From assembly GCA_003952965.2 (NCBI GenBank), contig CM025849.1, positions 32,485,097-32,549,096 of the forward strand: a stretch of DNA of 64,000 nt, given 5' to 3'. Shown here in pieces: positions 22,205 to 31,929 of this stretch (its first letter is position 1; every line of letters begins with the position of its first letter). Both the position numbers and the translations under genes were made by a program. The DNA comes from Morella rubra (lineage: Eukaryota; Streptophyta; Magnoliopsida; Fagales; Myricaceae). Under the pieces are notes generated by a model. The model did not search any database. It was not told the origin of the DNA and worked only from the letters and a program-made list of their open reading frames with translations.

Positions 22205-22850
22205 GGGGAGTGAACCTGCTGGTGAGAGGCATTGAGAGAGGGGATACTCATGACAAGAGCAACGCTGCTTCGATCCTGTCCTGTTGCATTCGTGCCGATG
22301 GAAGCTGTCAAAATTATGTCACCGAAGACTTGAATAAGTATTCTCTACTTGAACTTATTGTCTTAAAAGTTACGAATCTTTACCTTCTGAAGTCTTTTCT
22401 CTTCTAGAAGCTTAATAACCTAGAGGATTTTACTACAAGAATACAGATGAAAGAATTCTTATGAGGAAGAGCTTTTGTAAACTTTTCTTTTATAATGGTT
22501 AGTTGTTTCTGTAGTTTTTGCTACATTATCAGAGTGAAGAGGAAAAGGCAACAGCAATTGGCAAAGGAAAGTGGCAGCAGATTGGCAAAGGAAAGTGGCC
22601 ACAATATTGTTCATCAGTGGGAAAAAGGGATCCCAAGTTTAGCACGATCTAGTATTATCACCATTGCTTGGATGGCCAGCATTCTCTTCTTTGTTAGGGA
22701 TGAAACTTTGCAATCCATCACATGCTCAATTCTCATACCACGTCTACTAGAATCCATGGATAATGGCAAAGATCTCGAGGAAAGAGTGCTGGCTTTATTC
22801 TTTGTTCAATCGAGCCTAACCATCTACTATATTTGTTTGTTATTTTAATT
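22205..22850 (+). pseudogene. Possible captured fragments of an ARM-repeat E3 ubiquitin ligase
   Basis: Two coding pieces lie in the element. The first (22210-22350) includes NLLVRGIERGDTHDKSNAAS and SCCIRADGSC, which resembles an armadillo-type helix pair of plant U-box or LIN-type E3 ligases. The second (about 22530-22800) includes SIITIAWMAS and CSILIPRLLES, also helical and ARM-like. Between them is AT-rich, intron-like DNA. The assignment to the LIN/U-box group is from memory of sequence style and is uncertain. No U-box or WD40 part is present, so the fragments cannot be a working ligase. Confidence 0.38.
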
Positions 22851-23220
22851 TTAGTATGTATTGATGTAAAACTTAATAATTTTTGTATTTTATTGGAAGT
22901 AATTCAATATTTTCTTCCACTATGGTTTTTAAATTTAATTTTATTATTCTAAATAAACATCTTGAACGTTCTGTCATCGAATAAATCGTTCTATCGTCCA
23001 CAAAGCATATGTGGATGATCTATCAACAAATACATTGTTCTATCATCAAATAAACCGTCCGATCATCTATTTTGACCATTCAATCATCTACAAAATTGAC
23101 GTTCAATCATCTATTTTGTCCTTTCAAAAAGTTCTCGTGACGAAATTTGGGTTTTGTCAAGAAAAACAATTAGTGACGTTCTTTTGTTGACGAGCTCGTC
23201 ACAAATTTTTTGTAATGTTA

Positions 23221-24090
23221 GTGTCTTTTTGTGATTGGCAAATTTTCGTGTCAAAATATGTCTCTTTTGAGTAGAAATTATTTTAGCTAAAATTTTTCTT
23301 GTCGTTCAAGAGTTTTGCAAACTCACTTTGCAATTTTTTATGAAGGCAAGTTGAGTTCGCGCAATCTTGAGGTTCGACAGATGCTCGAGCGAGCTAGAAA
23401 TGAGTTGAGATAGAGTTCAAGCTCTCTAGAGGTTCAATAGACACTCGAGCGAGAGTTCGTATTTTTGAACAGAGAGTTCATGCCCTCTGAGGTTTGACAA
23501 ATGCTCGAGCGAGACTTGATAATTCTGGACAGAGAGTTCACGCTTGGGTGAGTTCAACCACGCTTGAGTCAACGAATTTCAAAACACCCTATACCTTTCA
23601 AAGCATTGAAGGGTTGTTGAAGAATAAGATTGTTCATGGAGAATTTATAAGAAAAAGCTTAGAGGTTTGAGGTGAATACTGCATGGAGCAGCGAATCTAA
23701 GCAGAATTGCTTAGATTATTACATCAGGGTTGTCAGCATTACCAACAAGGGTTGCCCATGTTTTAATCACTCTTTGTAAGGTTTTCATTTTAGTGGATTT
23801 CAGGTGGCTGCTCACCTAGAGTGAATTTTCCTTTAAATGATATTTAAAAGGTTTTCCACTTCTTCAACAAAATCCTTGTCTCTTTGTGTGATTGATATTT
23901 GTTTTAAGTTTTTGTTGCTTATTTTATTGATTGAGTTGATTATTATGAATATGTAGACTGAACAAAAATTGTTATTGAATTTTTAATTAGGGAAAGAAAT
24001 ATATTCACTTCCGTCGAGGTGTTGCTAGGGTCTAAGCTAGGTTTTTCAAAGTGTAGCAGGTGCATTGCAGTATTTATTTTTTAATAGACC
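23221..24090. repeat. LTR-like unclassified repeat DNA
   Basis: The words TGCTCGAGCGAG, GAGAGTTCA.GC and GAGGTTCGACAG recur three times between 23350 and 23540 and resemble 15640-15830. It leads into the copia fossil that follows, so it may be part of the same retroelement. No coding sequence. Confidence 0.35.
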
Positions 24091-24104
24091 TAACATTACC
24101 TTTT

Positions 24105-24750
24105 CAGTTAATATGATTTATCAATTTATGCAACGTCCAACCATGGCTCATTGGACAACTGCTAATTAGCGTATTCTGTGCTACTTAAAGCATACTGTCA
24201 ATTGTGGAGTATTTGTCCCTCGATCCTCCACACACAATCTAGCTACCTATGACAATGCAAATTGGGCTAAATGCCCTGATAACTGTATGTCTATGGGTGG
24301 AGTTTGTATTTACATGGGTGCCAATCTTATATCTTGGAGTGTTAGCAAACAATGCATGGTTTCTCATACAAGCACCGAGGTTGAATATCGCTCACTCGAC
24401 AATACAACAGCATAATTGATTTTACTTCAATCGCTACTCAAAGAGCTCGATGTTTTCCTACCGCATCCTGGTATCCTATGGTGCGAAAACATTGGCGCCA
24501 AGTATGTCTCTGCTAATCCAATTAATTTCCATGCTAGCACAAAACATATCAAAATAGACTTTCATTTTGTGCGAGAAACGGTTGCTTCCCATGCTCTAGA
24601 GATATGGTTTCTCTCTACGAAGGACCAAATTGTAGACATTCTCACAGAGCTATTGATTGCAACTCGTTTTCAATTCTTTGCTTCCAAATTTAACTTGTAT
24701 CCCTTACCACTAAGTTTGAAGTTGAACTTGGCGATTTTAGACTCAATGTA
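24105..24750 (+). mobile_element. Ty1/copia fossil, RNase H end of pol
   Basis: The plus strand carries the end of a copia polyprotein: the MIYQFMQRPT-type stretch between reverse transcriptase and RNase H, then STEVEYRSL and the closing part with the HIKIDFHFVRE motif. The polypurine-like CTTAGAGGGGG at about 24759-24769 followed by TG could mark the start of a 3' LTR. It is broken (at least a few breaks) and 5'-truncated; an old element. Confidence 0.75.
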
Positions 24751-24769
24751 GTACATCTGAACTTAGAGG

Positions 24770-26330
24770 GGGTGAATAGGTTCTTTTTTATTCTTTTTCG
24801 ATCTTTAACTTTACTGCACACTTCACAAGAATATCAGCATGTTCATGAAGCTAAAATTATTATCAAGATTTTATATGTATGCGGAATCAAGTAAATCTTT
24901 GAAGCAATTAAATTTTTAATCAAGGCTTCAAGATATTCAAGAAAACTGTCTTTTAACTACAGACAATAATGGACAGTTTTATATTTAATCTAAAATCAAC
25001 ACATTAACAATTTAAATCAACAACAATCACAACACAATGAACATAAGGATTGGTTACAAAGAGAAACCTCTTGAAAACACACTTCAAGAAGAAAAAATCT
25101 ACGGGCCTTGTGGCTTGGAAAGGTTTCAACTAAAATGAGAACTTGAAGTTACACTATGATCCGTTAGACATATATAAATTCCCTTGTTATTCTATCACAC
25201 CGAACTTCTTACCCAAATTTTAAATCTGGTTCAGCTAACCTTGCTGGGACTAAGACCCAGTCTCATCCATTCTTCATCTCTAGCACCTTCACCGCTGATT
25301 TTGTACGCAGTCTATCCAATGAAACTTCACTACCACTGCTACCATATCAAGGCCACACAAACCATCTCAAGAACAAAAACTTTAGTACACCCTAAGATCA
25401 AAGTGGGTAAGCTTTGTGTATGATCAACAAACCCTGATGGAACTAAAAGATAGGTACAATCTTTCTAGTACATTTTAGTTCTTACAAAGTAAACTAAGAA
25501 AGAACAACAAAGAGTCTTAGAGAAGATAACAATGAAGGCTTATACTCTCAAAATATCGAAAGGAACGTTCTTAGGCAAATGGGAGCAAAGGTTTTTTATA
25601 TCCTAGGCATCTAAGGTAAGAATCACGGAGGCAGTTATATTTTAGGTGTTCTAAAAACAGTTAGAGGCATTTAGGTGTAGCTTACGCAATTCTTGGCAAA
25701 CTTCAAGCAAACTCCCGATGAACTATACCAACATAAAAACACCCAGCGCTCCAGCTTTGCATTGACAAACTATAGTTAGACTACCGTCATACTACAGATT
25801 CTCCAGACACATTCATACATTGTTGAGATGCTTGAACCAAACAATACTTTAACACTAGAATATTCAGAAATACTACACAATTACAAACATGAAGTTTTAT
25901 GCCAACTAAATACATTTACATAAGGAACGTGTTAAGGAACCCGATAATCGCAAAAGCATCCAAAAGCGAGCAGAACTCCACTGTACTACAAAGTCCAGTT
26001 TGCAGCTAAAGTACTCTTGTTGATAAAGATAAAGCTCAGCCCAAAGATAATAAGATAAAGAGATAATGTACAGCCTGGAGATACTAGGATAAAACTTCGT
26101 TTAATATTGATGCTTGTTTCATTCCGTAAAAAGTTTTGTATAACACAAACACTTGATTTGATGCACGCACTAAGGTTATCACAAAATTCTTTCATTGAGC
26201 CTAAGAGTTTTTTTACTATCAACCTTTACACTAGATATTATGACCCGAGAGAGAGAGTGTACATATATAAACAAAAGAAGAAACGAACATAGTATCGTTG
26301 GTTTTTTTTTTTTCCTAAGCACATAGGATC
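24770..26330. other. Probable LTR remainder and intergenic DNA
   Basis: The beginning (TGAATAGGTTC after a purine run) looks like an LTR start. Beyond that I recognise neither a gene nor an element end. Confidence 0.3.
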
Positions 26331-26394
26331 GTTGTTATCCAATATGTATGTCAAGACCAAGATCCTGCACACCCACCAACCTGAGATTGCCATC

Positions 26395-26880
26395 TGATTC
26401 ACTCTGAAACCACAAAAATACCATCTCGATCCTGAAGAAGTAAGACACGTTCCTATTTAACAAATAAATTACATAACAAGGAGCATGAAAACAGCTAATG
26501 TTGGGAATTAGAAAAGAAAAAACTAATAAACCTACCACTGCTATTGAACTCTAATTCCAAGTTTTTCATTTGATTCACTCTGAAACCACAAAAATACAAT
26601 CTCGATCCTGAAGAAGTAAGACACGTTCCTATTTACCAAATAAATTACATAACAAGGAGCATGAAAACAGCTAATGTTGGGAATTAGAAAAGAAAAAACT
26701 AATAAACCTACCACTGCTATTGAACTCTAATTCCAAGTTTTTCATTTGATTCACTTGAAACAAAAAATACAAGTGAAGAATAAACAAACCAAATAAATTA
26801 CATAAAAAGCATGAAAACAGCTAATTTATTAGCACTAATGTACTGTTGTACTCTAATTCCAAGTTTTTCCATTTGTATAT
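26395..26880. repeat. Tandem duplication, 176-bp unit
   Basis: Unit 1 (26395-26570) and unit 2 (26571-26746), both starting TGATTCACTCTGAAACCAC, are nearly identical. A third, degraded unit follows to about 26880. Single-copy equivalents exist near 3836-3930 and 44930-45060, so the expansion is specific to this copy of the unit and recent. Confidence 0.85.
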
Positions 26881-27009
26881 GCTACAGAAAAGAAGAGATC
26901 CTTCACTTTGTTTCTCTCTAAGAAGAGAGAGAAAACATAGTTTGAATCTAGTTCTTCTCAATTCTTCTTATTTTCAAAACATTCTAGTAAACAAATTCCA
27001 TCATCAAAG

Positions 27010-27357
27010 CTAGGAACTTTTGATCCTGGGACAGTCTTTTATGCACTTGATGGCACTCTTTAAAATTACAGGATCAATCCCTCTAATATGGTGTGGCAGC
27101 CCATGAACGCAGTGGAAGAAACTCCTAAAAGCACATTCCTTAAAGGCTACACCTATTTCCTTTCCATGCAGTTCTGTACATTTTTCACGAATGCTTGCGA
27201 GGCAATCATACAACGACTCATGTTGTGCAGTAGACGGTGGAAACTGATAGCCGTGGGGGCCGCGAGGGCGACGGGGGTCAAATTTTTTTGGTACAAATGT
27301 AGGTTGCACTTCAGAGACTACGAGGATAATCAACACAATTACCACCCTCGTCTTCAT
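27010..27357 (-). pseudogene. Secreted eight-cysteine peptide, gene 2 (probably broken)
   Basis: The frame has 115 residues. It starts with a signal peptide almost identical to gene 1 (MKTRVVIVLIILVVSEVQ) and keeps the first six cysteines (C-x7-C, C-x7-C, C-x3-C). The end differs from all paralogues and the last C-x3-C pair is not in the frame, so I judge it broken at about one place. The linker is rich in Pro, Arg and His. It lies in the same orientation and same duplicated context as gene 1. A shortened six-cysteine product is possible but not supported by anything else. Confidence 0.65.
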
Positions 27358-28625
27358 TTCTTCCTGTCGAAGACTTAATTCTCATGTGTGAGTTCAATAC
27401 CGGATCAATTTTAATACAATTAAATCCTCAGTCGTCATCGCAAATGATAGCTTCACACTATTGGAACCAACACATCATAGATTGTTAGTGCCGGATTTAT
27501 TCTTCATAAATAAACTTCTTATAAAATCTTGGAAATGTACTTATTTTAAAGGAATTTTTTAAGAACAACGTCTTTTGGAAAGATGATAAGATTTATATGC
27601 CTAAATATATTGTTCACTTATAACTTTAGGGAATCAATATAGTTTCACAGTGTATGTCATATGTCAAATTGGATAACTTGAAGGGGTACGAAGTAGAATT
27701 GACCTACCAGTTCATGAATGAAAGATGGATTCAACCTAATATTTTATAAACAACTTTTGGTTCAACTCCTCCCCGCCGTAGCCTCCTTGCCGGGGTTGGA
27801 GGATTTTTTTGTCTTTGAAACGATGATCTTTCCCTCACAAAAATATCACCGCTAAAAAATTTGTGAGATAAAATCTCATTTTGTGTTTTAAAAAGTCACT
27901 CACAGTTAATGCTACATGAAAATTTAATGAAGGGTATCAAGTATTTGAAATCAATAGCTCGTAATAGGAATTATTGATTGATTTTTCTTTAATAAATCCT
28001 TAATTTATCTATTAGAGTAATGGAAAGGCCTGACAGTACAGTTGAAATAGATCAGTTTTATTTTGTTTTATATAGTTAGAGAATTCTTTATAAATTAATA
28101 AAATAAATGACCTTTTGATCTAATGTACGGACCATGTTTGTTCATCCACTTCGCTTTCTGTTTCTGTGAAAATTTGCTCTTTTGTGAGTTTATACAAAAT
28201 CCCAATTCCATATATATAAATTCCCCTATAATGCGATATAAAAATATATATATATATATCGAAAACGTAATTTACAGAAAAAAAAATAGTTGTAAAAAAG
28301 AGGAGATGGAAAACAAGCTATTATATATATAGTTAGAGAATTCTTTATAAATTATCTAAAATACTTGTCAACCCGTAATGAAAAGTTCAAAACCTTTTCG
28401 CGAAATGAAAGCGCTCCTATGTTAACTCTTTCGAGTCTTAAAAGCTACTGACTTTGCAGTTCATTATTATAGAAAGTTGGCGAAAACATTTACATGTCCA
28501 AATTACGTTTGATTAACAGGTGGTATTTGTACTAAATTAAGAAACTGTAAATGTACATGTATAATTGGCAAGTCTGACACATTTGTCGGAGAAGACCTTC
28601 ATTTAGCAATTTATTACAAGCTACT

Positions 28626-28745
28626 GACCAACTTTTTTTTGCGTGGTTAACCGGGGTAAGTGTATTAATTCCAAAAACTGTAAAAAGTATAGGCCAAGCC
28701 CAGAGACAAAGAAAAAACTCTGACCTCCCAAGGAGGTACAACTTG
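28626..28745 (-). mobile_element. LINE tail fragment
   Basis: TTTTTTTGCGTGGTTAACCGGGGTAAGTGTATTAATTCC followed by AACTGTAAAAAGTATAGGCCAAGCCCAGA is the same tail as at 29427 and 1796. It abuts the left arm of the inverted repeat 28750-31370. Confidence 0.5.
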
Positions 28746-29426
28746 TATGTAGTATGTCCTAAAAATTATTATTCTAGATAATTGTTATTTCGATACCACG
28801 TGTTTATATTTATTATATTGGTAATATGTTGTAATATAAGATGTTACGTGTTATTATTGAGTGACATTGTAGAAAAGTCATACCAATGGTTAATGAATCT
28901 AAAGCGGATAGTATGATTTTTCTGTTCCTTGTACACTTGATATTTTGTTCTAGGCTAAATACATATTTATGTATAACAGGTCTATACTCATTGTGCCTCT
29001 ATTAAATAGGATAATGTACTCATTCATCGAGGTGATGATCTTAAGCAAGTGAATAGGTACACTGTAAGAGTATATGCACTAAACAGGATCAAATATCGAT
29101 ACCTTCTGGAAGTGATCATTGATGTTGAAAAGATATTCAACACAATTTGTCTATGATATCCTTAGACCTGTGAGGTTTGTGCAGATTTAATTATTTTATG
29201 TTTGTACTATGATCGAGTCATTTGGTAATGATCTTTCTCAATCAAATATTTCTGACAACGTCGGGTCTTGTGAATGATGAATGAGTTTGTATAAATGCTC
29301 AATAAGAATCCTCTAGTCTCTTCGTAAGATAGCATATTCAAGTATATCTGTATAGGGTTGGACTCGAGAAAAAAAAGAAATCACTAGCCATAGGAATTTT
29401 ATGAAAACCTCAACAATTCTCTTAGA

Positions 29427-29960
29427 CTTTTTGGGTAATTGGTAAGTGTATTAATTCCTCAAGAACTGTACAAAGAGTATGCCTAGCCTAGAAACAAAGA
29501 GAAAACTCAAGTCTCCCAATGAGCTAGAACTCAGAATGTAAAGACTAAAACAACTAGTAATCACTAAATGTATCATTAGTACGTCTTTTGTATGCTGTAA
29601 ATATGTCTTCTGAAATCTTCCATTTTCTACTTAACTGAATATTCACATCAGTCCTCATCATATCTCGAACTGTGTTAATCGTCGCAATTACCGCTGTGCA
29701 TATGTCATTACAAATATGTATAAGCCTTAGACTTACCTGTGTGAATGCGCACATTTCTCTCACGCCAAATGTGGTAGACAACAGCTCCAAGCACTAGCTT
29801 CCTAACCAAGGAAGACAATCAATTTCCCATAAGCACAAAGGAAGCCCACTCCAAAAGTGGAGTTTACAAAATCCTAATACCACCGGATCCAAAAGAGTGT
29901 CCGCGAGAGCTCGTTTGGTTTCCTGGGAATGTTCCTAGGCACTACTCCATTTTATGGCTA
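29427..29960 (-). mobile_element. L1-type LINE, C-terminal fragment of ORF2
   Basis: TTTTTGGGTAATTGGTAAGTGTATTAATTCC is the tail in reverse. The minus-strand reading 29554-29790 and beyond resembles the end of L1 ORF2 after the zf-RVT domain: a V-Y-H-I-W-R-E-R-N-like motif lies near 29750-29775 in a neighbouring frame. 5'-truncated and degraded by frameshifts, old. Confidence 0.6.
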
Positions 29961-30133
29961 ACTAAGGACTAGACTACAAACTAAGCACCGATTGCGAAAC
30001 CTTCAAATCTTGTAAAAAAGGCCACTTGTAACCTTTGTAGAGTGGACATGGAATCTATTCTTTCTCTGTCCTTACACACAAAAGGTCTAGTAATTCTTCT
30101 TGTAATGTGTTCAAAGGCGAATATACACTGAAA

Positions 30134-30661
30134 ATTATAAGGAAGCTCCAGCTTGATGCCACGGTTGAAAGTTAGAACTACGAATACACATGCCTATGTG
30201 CTAACACCTTCATCAAGTCTAGAACTAACTCCAGGTGGTTGTGGCATGTGTCGACATTTCCTTCACCATGTGTCGGCACCATCTTCATCATGTGTCGACA
30301 CTGTACTTCCCATGTGTCGACACCATCAAAATGGCATTCTAGTAGCAGTGCAATATGTCAACACTATGTCAACCATGTGTTGACACCATCTTGGCAAAAA
30401 GAGTGCTTTTTTTATATGCAATCCGTTTTGTTTCAATATGAAAACTCTTACAATGAAAAATATCATAGTTTAGGTGCATGCCACGGTGTTTAAATCGAAT
30501 ATAGGGCATAGTGAATTAAAGAGAGATATAAATACAATTGAGTACTCTCTATTAAATAGTGGATTGACAACTACGTATTCTAAAAATACTCCAAAACTAT
30601 TTTATCATTTGTTATATCGAAATCGAGTTATATAGCTCAATGAGCAACCTTGGGCTAACAA
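30134..30661. mobile_element. LTR fragment of the same family as 32574-33762
   Basis: It shares the repeated word ATGTGTCGACAC (30247-30390, five to six times) and the end ...CAACCTTGGGCTAACA with the solo LTR at 32574-33762. The start is not clear. An old fossil. Confidence 0.5.
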
Positions 30662-31379
30662 ATTGTTTCCAAGACAATTTTAACGAATAAATATATATTA
30701 TATATTAAATTTGAAAAAATATTTTCAGAAAATTCCTCTGGCTGGAGATTTGTTTTTTCCAAATACAAATATACTTGAATATATTATCTCATGAAGAGAC
30801 TAGTATATTTTTTATTAAGCATTTAGACAAATCCATTTATTATGTACAAAATCAAACATTATCTGGAATATTTTACCTAAAAAGATCATCATCAAATAAC
30901 TCGATCAAAGCACAAGTACACAACAAATAAATCTACAGAAACCTCTTAGGTCTAAGGATATCATAAACAAATTGTGCCGAATACCTTATCAACATCAATG
31001 ATCACTTCTAGAAAGTATCCATATTTGATCTCATTCGATGCATGTACTGTTATAGTGCACCTACTCGTCTGCTTGAGGTCATCACCTCAATGACTAAGTA
31101 TACCATCCTATTTAATAGAGGCACAACGAGTATAGACCTATTGTACATAATTATGTACCTTGGTCTAAAACAAAATATCAAGTGTAAAAGGAACCAAAAA
31201 GTCATACTTTCCGCTTTGATTCATTAATTATTGGCATGACTTTTCTACAATGTCACTCAACAATAACCGTGTAACATCTTATGTCACTACATATTACCTA
31301 ATATCTTAAATATAAACACGTAGTATCTAAATGAGCAATTATCTGGGTAAATGATTTTTAGTGCATACTTTTTACAACG

Positions 31380-31655
31380 GTATCCCAGGTCTAGAAACAA
31401 AAGAACGCTAGAACTCACCATGGCGAACCAAGAAGAGTTATAGATGTGCTAAATGAAATTAACGAAGAGTTAAAATGAATATCATGTCCCTGGAGAGATC
31501 GAGTACTAGGCAAAGGCTTAATAAAGGTTGGAGTACTTCTAGGCTACCAACAGCAAATAAGGGCAAAAAGGAGATTAAATGAACTCTTGTACTAATTCGT
31601 GATGCTCTGTTTCGATTCTTTTACTTTCTTATTTTAATACACTTACCCAAAAAAC
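31380..31655 (+). mobile_element. LINE 3' fragment, plus strand
   Basis: It ends TTCTTATTTTAATACACTTACCCAAAAAA, the sense version of the tail seen in reverse at 1796, 28630 and 29427. The upstream words AGAACGCTAGAACTCACCATGG fit the end of ORF2. Short and degraded. Confidence 0.45.
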
Positions 31656-31689
31656 ATAGAGAATTTGCATTAGGATTTTGTAGCTTTTA

Positions 31690-31848
31690 AGTTAACTCCA
31701 CAACTCTTGATATCCTAATTATCATAACTAATTCCAAGTTCCTTCATTATGAGAGAGAGAGAGAGAGAGAGAACGCATGGGGCATTTTTGTTTACCAAGT
31801 CTCCAAACTCATTGATTGCACTAAGATATACTTGACATCTTAATCATT
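31690..31848 (-). repeat. 3' flank remnant of a further peptide-gene unit
   Basis: CTCTTGATATCCTAATTATCATAACTAATTCCAAGTT, the (GA)n run at 31751-31772 and GCATGGGGCATTTTTGTTTACCAAGTCTCCAAACTCATTGATT match the DNA just downstream of peptide genes 1, 3 and 4. The gene itself is absent; copia sequence begins directly after. So a sixth or seventh unit was lost here. Confidence 0.65.
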
Positions 31849-31929
31849 TTTTATGTTCTTTCCCCTTTTGACTGTCTTTATAACAAACGGCCTGATTATA
31901 AATTTCTTCATGTTTTTGGTTCAACTTGC

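Larger units (their letters stand above)
18565..23217. mobile_element. CACTA-like element with CATTACAA ends, 4653 bp, carrying host gene pieces
   Basis: The ends are CATTACAAGACTTTT and, in reverse complement, CATTACAAAAAATTTG. The 3-bp direct repeat TTA flanks it (18562-18564 and 23218-23220). Subterminal GTGATGAAA / TTTCATCA and GTGACGAA / TCGTCAC words occur at both ends. The interior holds an NDL exon, an ARM-like coding piece and a nested copy of the solo-LTR-like repeat; no transposase was found. The 3-bp duplication and subterminal repeats fit the CACTA superfamily although the end is CATTA rather than CACTA. Interior sequences between 18850 and 19380 look like a captured promoter or 5' UTR (long CT-rich tract 19040-19200). 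Confidence 0.6.
26340..28080 (-). repeat. Duplicated unit I, second copy, holding peptide gene 2
   Basis: Paralogous to 3836-5655 over both flanks and the gene. Upstream DNA 28085-28545 continues the similarity with 300-745. The left part is expanded by the tandem duplication 26395-26880. Confidence 0.75.
28750..31370. repeat. Large inverted repeat with arms of about 600 bp
   Basis: The left arm (28750-29360) and the reverse complement of the right arm (about 30765-31370) match over their length: GTATG.CCTAAAAAT at the outer edge, TTGAGTGACATTGTAGAAAAGTCAT, CTTGATATTTTGTT, GTGCCTCTATTAAATAGGAT, GTGATCATTGATGTTGA, CTAGTCTCTTC. The centre contains a minus-strand LINE piece and an LTR piece. 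No target duplication and no transposase found. It could be a Mutator-like element with long terminal repeats or two solo repeats in opposite orientation. Confidence 0.7.

Noticed and set aside
27088-27378. Plus-strand frame of 96 codons
   Set aside because: Antisense shadow of peptide gene 2.
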